DNA of 64,000 nt. Source: Diabrotica undecimpunctata (taxonomy: Eukaryota > Arthropoda > Insecta > Coleoptera > Chrysomelidae). The DNA lies in contig NC_092805.1 of NCBI RefSeq assembly GCF_040954645.1, forward strand, positions 75,300,564-75,364,563, in the 5' to 3' direction. Positions within the stretch are counted from its first letter, which is position 1. Each line of letters begins with the position of its first letter. The notes under the pieces are model-generated. The model did not search any database and had not been told where the DNA came from. It saw nothing but the letters and a program-made list of their open reading frames with translations. The position numbers were made by a program, and so were the translations under genes. Shown piece by piece: positions 1-10,400 of this stretch.

Positions 1-79
1 TTAAAATCATATCTGAATATTGAAGGAAAAATTTTCCGAAACATATTACAACAGGATCAAAGTAACGAAAAACCATTTA

Positions 80-401
80 GAATACTTCAGGAAATTTGTT
101 ATGTACAACAAACGAAGAGTAGGTGAACTACAAAGAATGACCGTAAATTACTACACAACTAATATCAACAATCAAACTTCTACATAATTTGATAGCGAGA
201 CATACATAGGTTTATCAGCGAGAGTGATAAATTTCTCATGAAAGCTTTCAAGCGAATAGTGATAAAGGGAAAACGAGGAGGGAGAGTTCCTGTATTATTT
301 ACAGAAGATATGTCTAAAAATATAGAAATACTTTTGGCCCTCAGGGACAAAATTATCAACAAAAAAACGTGTATTTATTTGCTAACACTGTGTTGTATAT
401 A
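80..401 (+). pseudogene. Decayed tyrosine-recombinase-like (Crypton-type?) ORF fragment
   Basis: Two plus-strand reading frames together resemble a family of transposon-associated tyrosine-recombinase-like proteins common in arthropod genomes. The first (80-187) carries the stretch YNKRRVGELQRMTV, similar to the block around the first catalytic arginine. It ends at a TAA. The second, in another frame (about 204-401), carries KGKRGGRVPVLFTEDM, similar to the following hairpin block. The frame change and internal stop show decay, and the catalytic C-terminal H-x-x-R and Tyr blocks are not visible here. The family assignment rests on motif memory only; an unrelated transposon protein is possible. 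Confidence 0.4.
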
Positions 402-590
402 ACTTATTTATTTTTAAAACATAAGAAAAACGCTCGGACAGGTCGATTTTTAAAATAATCATAGTATATTATAGCGTCAATATTTCGAACTTTACGCGAT
501 ACCTTTTCAGGTGACAGGCATAACTTTGATTTTTTTAAATAGGAAGTACATCATGTGACACCTTATTTAAAAGCTTTTGAAATACTGATT

Positions 591-1039
591 ACAAATATGT
601 ATATTATTTTAAGCCTTTCTGAGAACATAGGCGCAAAATTTCGCTCGAATTATTCTTAAATGCGTTCATTTTTTTCGAATCATGAGGGAACTATTAAGTA
701 TTTTTGAAAAATTTAAACGCAGAATGAAATATTACTGTATTATCTATAATCGAAAGTCCCTAAGAACTTCTATAATATTTATTTTAATAAGTCACAGAGG
801 TGAAAAAAATTTTAGTCTGATTTTTTATTTTAAATATATCATTCAAAAGATACTTTTTCTTTATTTTAAGGGAGTTTCTGCCATCGGCAATAATGTAGTC
901 TTTTATTCTGCGTTTAAATTTTTTAAAAATATCTATTAGTTTTCTCACGATTCGAAAAAAATAAATGCGTTTAAAAAGAATTCGACCGAAATTTTGCGCC
1001 TACGCTCTCAAAAAGGATTAAAGTATTATACATTTTTGT
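591..1039. repeat. Long foldback (inverted-repeat) element, MITE-like
   Basis: The left half (about 591-800) and right half (about 830-1039) are imperfect reverse complements. Paired landmarks are GGCGCAAAATTTCG (left, near 630) with CGAAATTTTGCGCC (right, near 990), and AAATTTAAACGCAGAAT near 710 with its complement near 910. Arms are about 200 bp at roughly 80-88% identity by eye. No coding capacity is supported; the 85-codon frame inside is a by-product of the palindrome. The true termini and target duplication were not resolved. Confidence 0.65.
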
Positions 1040-1404
1040 ACTATTTGAATTTATGCGACGATCCACTGTTTTAAAGATGGGTTGAACAGATGTTGCCAGT
1101 TGTATGGCCCTCACTATGTGTATCGTAAGTTATTCAACAGGGCATAGAATATACATGGTTAGAAAATATACGCCAAAGTCAGCGCCTCTATGCGGAAAAT
1201 CTCTGAACTAAAAATTGATGTGGACCATACAAAATGAGGTCCCACTTTTTTTTGTAAAAAAACAGTTTTGCTATCAGTACATGTCTACGAAAAAGTCTTA
1301 CATTGATTGAATAAGTGAGGTCCATATACTGGACCCCACTTTGTACAGGACCTCACTTCAACCGCAGTTTCTTTTGATATGTGGCTCACTTCATACGCTG
1401 GGAG

Positions 1405-1406
<2 letters not shown>

Positions 1407-1460
<54 letters not shown>
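1407..1460. repeat. (TA)n microsatellite
   Basis: Pure TA dinucleotide tract that ends exactly at the left terminus of a pogo-type MITE. Confidence 0.97.
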
Positions 1461-1463
<3 letters not shown>

Positions 1464-2174
1464 TAGACTCCCTCTATAACGAGAACTAAAATGACAGACT
1501 AATTACCTCGTTATAAGCCGATCTCGTTATATCAGACAATCATAATACTGTGCATACATATGAATCTGTAGTTTTCTAAACCATTAACTTCCTATAGTGA
1601 AGCCATTCAGAGCAATATAAGATGCTAATAAATATTGTTTGAATGGCGTTTTTGAAAAAAAGTTATTTACTTTTATTGTCAATGAAATATATTAAAACAT
1701 AAAAGAGTTGTTTACTTTTATTATCAATGATATACGTTAGAACAAAAAAGCTGTACTTAAATTTTTTTCCAACTACATAATGTATAAATCGTATTTTCAA
1801 GGATAACATAAACTATTGCTTCTGCAATTTTAAGAACTCTGTTATTTTTAACTGCTTTAAATGGTCCAGTATCATTCTATCATATATTTTCTAAAGATGT
1901 GAAACAGTTGTATTTATTCATTGTAAAGAAGTTTATTGCGGGCTGCAGTTAAGTTTATTGAGGGGCTGTTTGAAAAGGTATTTATTTATAGCCACGACCG
2001 GACTAAAAACGTAAAAAACACGTTTTTGGATCTTATTTATAATATATCTCTCGTTATAACCAAATTTGCCTCGCTATAGACGGTTATAGTTCAATAGAAA
2101 TTTCACGGGACATCTAATGTATCTCGTTATAAGCGAAACGTCGTAATAACCGTGTTCGTTATAGAGGGAGTATA

Positions 2175-2177
<3 letters not shown>
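1461..2177. mobile_element. pogo/Tigger-type MITE in a (TA)n tract
   Basis: The terminal inverted repeats are CAGTAGACTCCCTCTATAAC on the left and the complement of CAGTATACTCCCTCTATAAC on the right. CAGTA...CTCCCTC...TATAACG termini are characteristic of pogo/Tigger members of Tc1/mariner, which duplicate TA. TA dinucleotides flank both ends. Additional sub-terminal CTCGTTATA motifs occur at both ends (near 1524 and 2120). The interior has no transposase ORF. It contains an imperfect tandem of about 60 bp around 1665-1750 (the TTTACTTTTATT(G/A)TCAATGA block). Confidence 0.85.

Positions 2178-2178
<1 letters not shown>

Positions 2179-2239
<61 letters not shown>
2179..2239. repeat. (TA)n microsatellite
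   Basis: TA tract joining the pogo-type MITE directly to the 5' LTR of Gypsy element A. Confidence 0.97.
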
Positions 2240-2243
<4 letters not shown>

Positions 2244-2526
2244 ATGAAATAATAATTTCATCATTCAAATATTGACGCGCTCTACCGAGTACATTATCTG
2301 GAATATTAGACACAACCACTTCTGTCATCTTTATATTTAAAAACTTGTTACCTTGTCAGATTTTATTTTGTGGTTAAGAATGTTAAACATCCAGAGTTAG
2401 TGACATTAAATATCGTTTCTTTAATTTCAGGTAAAATTTTGTGTAAATAATGTAAATAGAACATGTTTTAATAAATCTTTAACTTCAGAAACTCAGTTGT
2501 GTTACTAATTATCAAAAGGAACCTTA
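2240..2526 (+). repeat. 5' LTR of Gypsy A
   Basis: Direct copy of 6850-7136. It starts ATGTAATGAAAT after the TA tract and ends near GGAACCTTATA. The exact terminal bases are ambiguous because the target is also TA-rich. A TTTCAG-GTAAAAT sequence and an AATAAA (near 2470) occur inside. Confidence 0.85.
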
Positions 2527-2545
2527 TAAAACGACATTTTTGGTC

Positions 2546-3600
2546 ATGGACAAATTGAGATTCCAATTCATAATACTAGGATCATCAGACAGTAAATCAA
2601 ATGAAATCTGTATTGCCTCAATTGAGACTCCAGATGGTCGTATTTTTGATATCCCAGACGAATTTAAGCAGGTAAATAAACACACATACATATCTAGATC
2701 CAGTTCATTTACAAAAGTAAAAAACTCATTGAAAAAAAGAGGTCAAAAACGAAATGTATGGATCCCATGAGATGATGAATTAAGGAAGATTTATTTGGAT
2801 GAAGGTGAAAATTTACAATTTGGTGATCAGTATTTAGAAGAAAAACTACAACCCACTGCTGTTAGCTATGAAGATTTGCCAAACATTCAAAATGTGGGGA
2901 AGTTAACAGAAAAGTTTTTAATTGAAAAATTTTCCATTAAAATGCCAAATGTTAGACAATGGATGGAAGAATTTGAAAAAGAATGTGAAAGGTTTGAAAT
3001 TTTAAATGATGAAGATAAAATAGAAAGTTTGAGACATCTACTTGAAAAACAATGTTTAGATTGGTATGGTAGTATGTTAATTAAATATACAGTGAAATCA
3101 GATTGGAAAACTTGGAAAACAAACTTTTGTGATACTTATGAAAAGAAAGGTTGGTCCCAAATAAAATATGCTTTTACATTCAAATATCAAACTGGTTCTC
3201 TATTAGAATATGCCACAAAAAAAGAAAGATTATTATTAGAAGTTAATGTTAATTGACAATAACACACTAATAAACCTGATTGTGTTAGGTTTACCAGAAA
3301 ACATCATGAACAGACTTGATAAAGATTCACTGACTTCAACTACTCACCTTTTCAGTGAATTAAACAAGAATGAAGCAAATAAAGAAAGTGAAAAAGTATT
3401 CTTACACTATAATAGAAATGTTGAAGAAAAACAAATTAGAAACAAACAAAGACTGGACAGAGAGCAAAAGCATAAATGTACCATCTGAAAAACTTAAAAA
3501 AAAGAACGCGCTACCACCTTGAATCAACTTGTTGGTTTAAACCAAAGGATAATCAAACTAATAAGGATGATCAAATTAAACTTATCAATAATTCAGAGTT
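2546..3600 (+). pseudogene. gag: gag pseudogene of Gypsy A
   Basis: This region encodes a gag-like protein colinear with the gag of element C (for example LNDEDKIESLRHLLEK and DWKTWKTNFCDTYEKKGW). It starts at an ATG at 2546. An in-frame TGA lies at 2768, another TGA at about 3254, and the frame then changes so that the rest reads from 3246 on. The zinc-knuckle region near 3470-3530 (CTIC followed by a downstream His and Cys) is disrupted. Gag forms the intracellular particle of LTR retrotransposons. This copy cannot make a full product. Confidence 0.85.
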
Positions 3601-3624
3601 AGAATGTGAACTACAAAATTCTAA

Positions 3625-6600
3625 TTCAAAAAACTATTAATACTGCCATTAATAAAAATAAAATCAGTGTTGAATAAAAATATTGAGCTTTTTGGAGTAT
3701 ATGACTCAGGTTCAAACGTTTCATTAATAAATTCAAAGTTATTAAAAATAAATAACAATAATTCAATTGATCCTAACAATACTAATTTAAAAACTATTAA
3801 TGGCATTAAAAAAACTAGTGGTATGGTATTTAGATGTAAAAATTTTTGATATAGAAAAAGAGACAGAAGTCTTTGTGATCGAAAAAGATAATTTTGATTA
3901 CGATTTTTTAATTGGTTTAGACTGTATAAAAAAATTCTATTTGTGTCAAAATGAAAACTTGCAAATAAGTCAAAAAGTGCCTATTCAAAATGATGTTACT
4001 ACGGAAATTGAAACAATTTCAAAAAATTGTGACATTTATAAGAAAGTAAGAGATAATAATCAACAAATAAAATTTGATTCTAAGGAAACAAATGAAATTA
4101 ATAGTTTAAATGAAATAGAAAATAAATATTTAATAAATTTCAATGAACACTTTGATGAGACAAATTTTAAAATTCATGTAGACCATTTAGATTATGATCA
4201 ACAATCAATAATAAATGAGTTAATATGTGAAAGCAAATCTGTCTTTGCAAAAGACAAATATGATGTAGGGACAGTGAAGGAATATGAAGCACACATTGAT
4301 TTATTAGAAGAGAAATATTGCAGCAAAAGGCCATATCGAACCACAGTTGATGATAAAAAGGAGATTGAGAAACAAATTGCATTGCTACTAGACAAGAATC
4401 TGATAGAAGAATCGTACAGTCCTTTTGCAGCCCCAGTTACATTAGCTTATAAAAGAGATGAAAACACAAAGTCAAGATTGTGCATTGACTTCAGAGACTT
4501 GAATAAAATTGTAATACCCCAATCACAACCGTTTCCACTTATAGAGGATTTAATGGTAAAGACAAGAAATTGCAAATTTTTCTCAACATTGGACATAAAC
4601 TCTGCTTTTTGGTCAATCCCTATGCGCATTACAGATGAGCACAAAACTGGATTTGTCACACAAGAAGGACACTTTCAATGGACTTGTTTACCATTTGGGT
4701 TAAAAACATCTCCAGCAATATTCCAAAGAATAATGTGTAACATAATAAGAAAACACAAACTTGCAGATTTCACAGTGAGCTACATAGATGATATACTCAT
4801 TTTTTCAAAATCATTCCAGGAACATATCAGATATCTATCACAACTATTTAAAGCAATCAAAAGTGAAGGATTCAGATTAAAATTTGTAAAATGCATGTTT
4901 GCAGCGGAATCAGTAAAATACTTGGGTCATGTAATAAAAAATAATCGTGTAAAGCCACTGAAGGACAACTTGATTTCAATAAAAAACTTTCCAATACCTA
5001 AAACACAGAAAAATTTTAGACAGTTTCTAGGGAAGATAAATTTTTATCATAAATATGGGCCAAAAATAGCAATAAAATTGGATCCTTTGCATAATCTTCT
5101 GAGAAAAGGTCAACCATTTAATTGGACTAAAGAATGCCAAAAAACATTTGAAGATTTAAAAAATGTATTGTTAACTCAACCTGTACTAACTATTTTTGAT
5201 CCAACTCTACCGATACCCATATATACTGATGCTAGCTTACTAGGAATAGCAGGGGTGCTAAAACAACCACAGGAAAACAATGAAGAAAAACCAGTGGCCT
5301 ATTTCTCAAAGAAACTAAATGAAGTACAGAAGAGGAAAAAAGCTATATACCTGGAGTGCCTAGCAATTAAAGAATGTGTTAAATATTGGCAACATTACTT
5401 AATAGGTAAGAAATGTTTTTTCTGACCACAAGCCATTGGAGAATATGAATATAAAGTCTAGAACAGATGAAGAACTAGGTGATTTAACATATTATTTATC
5501 GCAATATGATTTTGTGGTGAAATATTGCCCTGGAAAATATAATTTAGAAGCTGACTGCCTTAGCAGAAATCCTGTCTTAGAACCCGATGAAAATATGGAG
5601 GAGCAGTTGAAAGTTACAAATTTGATAACACTTGAAGATATATTGAAAGACCAAGAAAAAAATAAAGATATAAAACATAATAATAAACTAGTAACTAAAA
5701 ATAATGTTTATTACAAAAAAGTAAGAGGAAACGAAAAAATCATTTTAACTGAAGATTATAGCATACAATTTTTAAAAGATGTACATAGAAACTTGTATCA
5801 TATAGGAATAAAACAAATGCATATGATGATAGGACCATACTATACAGCTAAAAATTTAACCAAAAACATAAAGGAAATATGTCAAAGCTGTGCAGTATGT
5901 ACTAGAAACAAATCAAGAGGACTAGGAAAATTTGGATTAATGTCACATTTAGGTCCAGCCACAAAACCTTTCGAAGTTATTTCCATAGACACAATTGGAG
6001 GTTTTGGGGGTTCTCGATCTGCAAAAAAATATTTGCATCTTCTAGTGGATCACTTTACACGATATGCATATATCCTAACATTGAAAACTCAAACTGCAAA
6101 TGATTTTATTAAACTTGTGAAAAGCATATCAGAGACAGATTAGATTGGTATGATTCTAACAGACCAATACCCAGGAATAAATTCAAAAAATTTTAAAAAT
6201 TTTTTAGATGAAAAATTTATACCAATAATCTTCACTGCCACAAATTCACCATTTTCTAATGGCTTAAATGAAAGATTAAATCAGACCCTAATTAATAAAA
6301 TCAGATGTAAAATTAACGAAAAAGAACAAAAAACTGCTTGGACAACAATAGCACAAGAATGTGTGCGCAAATACAATGAAACAGAACATACTGTCACTGG
6401 TTTCGCACCATCATACTTAATGTATGGCAAAAATGTTGCAATGTTGCCAAATGAACTAAAAAAATTAACTTCTGAGAAAGATTGGATTCGTAATAGAAAT
6501 ATTGCTCTAGATAGAACGATCAAATCTCATAATTATAATAAACAAATTTATGACAAAAACCGTAAACATTTTGATTTCAAGATAGGTGATTTGGTATATG

Positions 6601-6809
6601 TGGAAAATGGAAACAAATTAAACAGGAACAAACTTGACGAACTGAAAATAGGACCGTATGAAATTACGGAAAAATTGTCAAATTCAATTTACAGAATAAA
6701 CCTGAACCAAAGAACATCAGAGTCCAATCTGTTCCACATATCCAAGCTGACTCCAATCTTAACATCTGAAGATGAAGAGCAAGATGAAGAAGACATACAC
6801 GATTACTAA
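3625..6809 (+). pseudogene. pol: pol pseudogene of Gypsy A (PR-RT-RH-IN)
   Basis: The aspartic protease (3667-3849) has YDSGSNVSLI, the D-S-G active site. The reverse transcriptase lies in the next frame (3800-5425) and has the catalytic motif SYIDDILIFSK near 4780. RNase H follows (IYTDASLLG, FLECLAIKE-type block) and is cut by a frame change at about 5424. Integrase spans 5436-6143 and 6150-6809. It has an H...H...CQSCAVC zinc site, a first Asp in SIDTIGGFG, a second in LTDQYPG and the Glu in NGLNERLNQTL, with a stop at 6141-6143. A GPY-type C-terminal module (KIGPYEI) and an acidic tail end it. Strong similarity to the intact pol of element C confirms the domain order. Confidence 0.92.
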
Positions 6810-6849
6810 ACTTTCAAGGCATGAATATTTTCTCCTCTGGGAAAGGGGA

Positions 6850-7130
6850 TGTAATGAAATAATAATTTCATCATTCAAATATTGCCGCGCTCTACCGAGT
6901 ACATTATCTGGAATATTAGACACAACCACTTCTGTCATCTTTATATTTAAAAACTTGTCACCTTGTCAGATTTTATTTTGTGGTTAAGAATGTTAAACAT
7001 CCAGAGTTAGTGACATTAAATGTCGTTTCTTTAATTTCAGGTAAAATTTTGTGTAAATAATGTAAATAAAACATGTTTTAATAAATCTTTAATTTCAGAA
7101 ACTCAGTTGTGTTACTAATTATCAAACGGA

Positions 7131-7136
<6 letters not shown>
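6850..7136 (+). repeat. 3' LTR of Gypsy A
   Basis: Direct copy of the 5' LTR with about six substitutions. It follows a purine-rich tract and runs directly into a (TA)n tract. Confidence 0.85.

Positions 7137-7197
<61 letters not shown>
7137..7197. repeat. (TA)n microsatellite
   Basis: About 60 bp of TA separates the 3' end of Gypsy A from the first LTR of element B; nothing else lies between them. Confidence 0.97.
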
Positions 7198-7200
<3 letters not shown>

Positions 7201-7481
7201 AGCGAGATTAAATAAAACGAGCGGTTCGAATTTATATACATATATTTATTTATAACTTTACAGTTCGGTAGTATCTTAACAACTAAACTCTACTTCTAAC
7301 ATTGTTACCTATATATACCAAAAGTATTATGTTCGTGAATATTCTGGCGTAGTCCCACCTCTAATTCGCCTACGTGACCGGTTATTCTCTCTCGCACTCG
7401 ATACACCGCCAAGCTTCTGGAAGAGTATTAGAGATGCAATGCAACCGTTACCTGGGCCATGCCGAGAGCATGTTCGTAACA
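7198..7481 (-). repeat. 3' LTR of element B
   Basis: Direct copy of 9209-9492. The two visible differences are GTTCGTGAAT versus GTTCGAGAAT and CACCGCCAAG versus CACCGCGAAG. Confidence 0.92.
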
Positions 7482-7620
7482 CTGCTCCCCTCTTAAATCT
7501 GATCGTCCCGATCAGCAACTCTATATGTAGGCACAGGATGGCAGAATCTACAGGACTCTCCAGCTCTGCATGAACCCTTTAGAAAGAAATAACAGTCTAC
7601 TGACTTTGAAGGATACGATC

Positions 7621-8980
7621 TCATCGGTTAATGCAACACAAAGTAATTAGTACGCCGGTTTCTCGAAAGATTACTTCAAGCATGCTTCTGACAATCTTCC
7701 AATCGAGATTATCTAGTGCATGGCCTATCTTGGGTAAGGCCAAATTCTTGATGTAATTGCACACAATTTTCTTCAAATTAGTTAGAGCAGGCCATATATC
7801 CTCGTAGCTTGCCCTGTCTGTATACGACTTCCTGGTCACCATATACAGCAAAGATCGAGAACCATCTTCTAATCTCAGTACTCTTCCAACTTTAGGCTGC
7901 TGGTTTTTTAACTCGTCCAAACGACCGAATTTCTTATAAAATACGGATGAGATTCCTTTAGTCATCTCAAGATCTTGACTAGCTGTTTCATGTTCCAAGG
8001 CAATATCGAGCGCTTCATCCAGAACTTTCGGTCTTGCTAGTCGTAAAGCTTTCTGTAATTCACTTTCTTTTAACCCATTGACGAAGGTATCTACAGCAAT
8101 TTCTTCCAAAATGTTGTCTGGTACTTCCGGATAAGCCAACCGCACTATACGAGCAACATCTGCTTCAAACTCTTGCAAATTTTCACTTGCTCGTTGAATT
8201 CTACTTCTTAGTTGCGCCTTGTAGACTTGTTGTAGATGGGCATCTCCGTAACGTTTGTCTAGTCGAGTGAACAAGGTCTGGTAACATTTGTCTTGACCCT
8301 TAGGAATCGATCTTAGGATATCTGCAGCATCACCTCGTAAAGCAGCAGTTAAGGATACAGCTTTTTCTTGTTCTGTCCAATGATTGGCTGTCGCAATAGC
8401 TTCAAATTGTCTAAGGTATATGGACCAAGAGGACTTTCCATCAAATGGTGGCAATTTGAATCTCATATGATGTGTCATTTCGTCTCTGGCTGATTCTTCT
8501 TTTACTACTGGATCTAAAGCTACCGTATTAATTGGTGGTACCACTTTCGTGTTAGTTATCATGGTCTCTAATTGTTTGATCTTCTCTTCTACGTTGTTTA
8601 CATTTTTCTGTATCTGATCGAAGGTTTTAGAAACTACTTCAAATTTTTCATTGTTCTTTTTAGAAGTTTCTTCCATCATTTGAGACACATTTTCAAATTT
8701 CTCGTCGACTCTTCGAGATACATTTTCGAATTTCCCATCGAATCTTTTAAAAACGTTCTCTAATTTATCATCATTTTTTTTAGAAGATTCTTCTATCATT
8801 TGAGACGTTTCATCGAATCTTTCATCATTTTTTTTAGAAGATTCTTCTATCATTTGCGAGACATTTTTTATTTTCATTAAAACTGCTTCTTCTGCTGACT
8901 GGAACTGGAATGTCTCTGGGTCTTCCCCATTCTTGTTGACAAACAGTCTTCAGTCGTTCTTGGAGTATCTTCTTGGACCC
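7621..8980 (-). CDS. Gag fused to OARD1/TARG1-like macrodomain
   Basis: The minus-strand ORF has its ATG at 8877 and stops at 7621 (418 codons); the same frame is open upstream of that ATG. In order it holds a low-complexity coiled-coil region with repeats of MIEESSKKND and KFENVS (residues about 5-85), then a Gypsy-type gag core with FKLPPFDGKSSWSIYLRQFE and LEALRGDAADIL-like blocks (about 140-300), then a C-terminal block of about 115 residues resembling the ADP-ribose hydrolase macrodomain of OARD1/C6orf130 (TARG1). Macrodomain landmarks are a degenerate GxGIxxxFKKKFG loop (TKGISSVFYKKFG), YMVTRKSY at the family's catalytic-lysine strand, and the IGHALDNLDW loop, which keeps the Asp of the family's G-x-G-L-D. 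The N-terminal strand of the fold is missing. The fusion is in frame directly after gag. Whether the domain binds or hydrolyses ADP-ribose is unknown. Confidence 0.75.
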
Positions 8981-9049
8981 GCTGCAGTCTTCATCGCGTT
9001 CTTCCAGTTGCTCACGCAACTGTTTTACTGAAAGTTCTACTAGTAGCAT
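8940..9049 (-). pseudogene. SAP-like N-terminus of element B gag, frameshifted
   Basis: The frame from 9049 begins MLLVELSVKQLREQLEERD and continues into a GSKKILQERL helix. This is the two-helix pattern of a SAP domain, a DNA/chromatin-binding motif that several insect Gypsy gags carry at the N-terminus. After about 35 residues this frame no longer matches, and the coiled-coil frame of the main ORF takes over through a small indel near 8940. In the undamaged element SAP and gag were presumably one protein. Confidence 0.55.
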
Positions 9050-9208
9050 CTTTGGTCAGGCACACACGTACTTTTTGAATGTTCTTTCGTACAACACTAC
9101 CGAATTACGCGGATGTTCCCGACGAACAATACTTTTCAAAAGTTCAAAAGTCTTTTTCAAAAGTCACTGCTGAATTTATTTTTTTTTTATTCACACCGTA
9201 ACACCAAC

Positions 9209-9492
9209 TGTAGCGAGATTAAATAAAACGAGCGGTTCGAATTTATATACATATATTTATTTATAACTTTACAGTTCGGTAGTATCTTAACAACTAAACT
9301 CTACTTCTAACATTGTTACCTATATATACCAAAAGTATTATGTTCGAGAATATTCTGGCGTAGTCCCACCTCTAATTCGCCTACGTGACCGGTTATTCTC
9401 TCTCGCACTCGATACACCGCGAAGCTTCTGGAAGAGTATTAGAGATGCAATGCAACCGTTACCTGGGCCATGCCGAGAGCATGTTCGTAACA
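9209..9492 (-). repeat. 5' LTR of element B
   Basis: 284 bp direct repeat of 7198-7481. It is followed on its outer side by a short TA-rich stretch (9493-9520). Confidence 0.92.
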
Positions 9493-9520
9493 ATATATAA
9501 ATATATATATATACATATAC

Positions 9521-10400
9521 GGCATAAAGTGGACTCCGCCCATGTTAAAATTCAGGTTCAAGTGAGCTCAGTGGTCAAGTGAGCTCAGTGGTCAAGTGGG
9601 CACCAATATATGGAGCTCACTTGACCATTCCATAATATTGGTTCTATCGATTCGTCAACATGTAGAGTTTAATAATTTATAAAAATTTTTTGGAGCTTAT
9701 AAGTACCCCTATATCATAAATGTATATCGTTTAGTTCATGTGTATATATTATAGGGGTCGTTCAGATCTTCTTCATTGTATATTTGAACCATAAGTTTAT
9801 CGGTTTAAGTAAGCTCTGAGAGTTTGGCAACTGTGCGATTATACCGTATATTTTCAACATATACCCTAAACGGTTTATATGGGCTCCTTATTTTTATCTA
9901 CTCTTTGTAGACAGTGTAATGTCATAAGCATTACACTGTGTAACAGAGGATATCCGATTAACTGGTATTACTACGGACTAATAGAACAGAACTGGTTGTT
10001 TAAAAAACAGGTATACAGATACAAAAGAACTTGAGCTTATTATTTAATGGAATGGTCACTTGAATAGAAAATTTTATTTTCTCTGTATTTTTAAAAACGT
10101 TATTTTTTTATTTAATATAATTTTATTAGTTCAATGCCGAAGTCGATGTTTTCTTAATTACAGAAATTTCGTAATATATTTTGTTTACGTAAGTGTGTCT
10201 TTGTACGTTTTATGTAAGCATCCGATTAATAAAAACTGCTTTTATTTCATCCAATGTTCTGCGATATCTTGTATAAAGTTTTTTTTATTATTTTAGTCCT
10301 GGTCTTATTTGTGTAGTACATATGATATCTCGATAGAAGGTTATCTCAAAATAAATATGGTTAAGTTCTACAATACATATTTTTGTGTTAAAATGGATAG
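9521..10400. other. Non-coding stretch with GAGCTCACTT-type repeat unit
   Basis: No supported gene. At its left end a tandem of GTCAAGTGAGCTCAGTG (twice, 9560-9600) and an inverted GAGCTCACTTGACC form a small repeat next to TA-rich DNA. Related wording (ACCTCACTT, GAGTCCACTT) occurs near 1345 and 18900, also next to (TA)n. A small hairpin-forming motif (GTGTAATGTC...GCATTACAC) lies near 9917-9940. Confidence 0.5.

Larger units (their letters stand above)
2240..7137 (+). mobile_element. Ty3/Gypsy LTR retrotransposon A (decayed)
   Basis: Two direct LTRs of about 287 bp flank gag and pol frames in the order gag, protease, reverse transcriptase, RNase H, integrase, with no env. The element is bounded on both sides by (TA)n. 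By eye the two LTRs differ at six positions (about 2%). A purine tract (GAAAGGGGAT) precedes the 3' LTR. Coding is interrupted by at least two in-frame stops in gag, a frame change inside gag, one at the protease/RT overlap, one in RNase H near 5424 and a stop in integrase near 6141. It is therefore not autonomous. Its pol is close to that of element C. Confidence 0.92.
7198..9492 (-). mobile_element. Non-autonomous LTR retrotransposon B with gag-macrodomain fusion
   Basis: Two 284 bp direct repeats (7198-7481 and 9209-9492) have TG...CA termini when read on the minus strand (TGTTACGAAC...TCTCGCTACA). They flank a 1.7 kb interior, and TA-rich DNA lies on both sides. Read on minus, a polypurine tract (AAGAGGGGAGCAG) precedes the 3' LTR and a TTGGTGTTACGG primer-site candidate follows the 5' LTR. 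The interior has gag and a macrodomain but no protease, RT, RNase H or integrase, so mobility would need helper proteins. The LTRs differ at about two positions (0.7%), indicating a young insertion. Confidence 0.9.
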
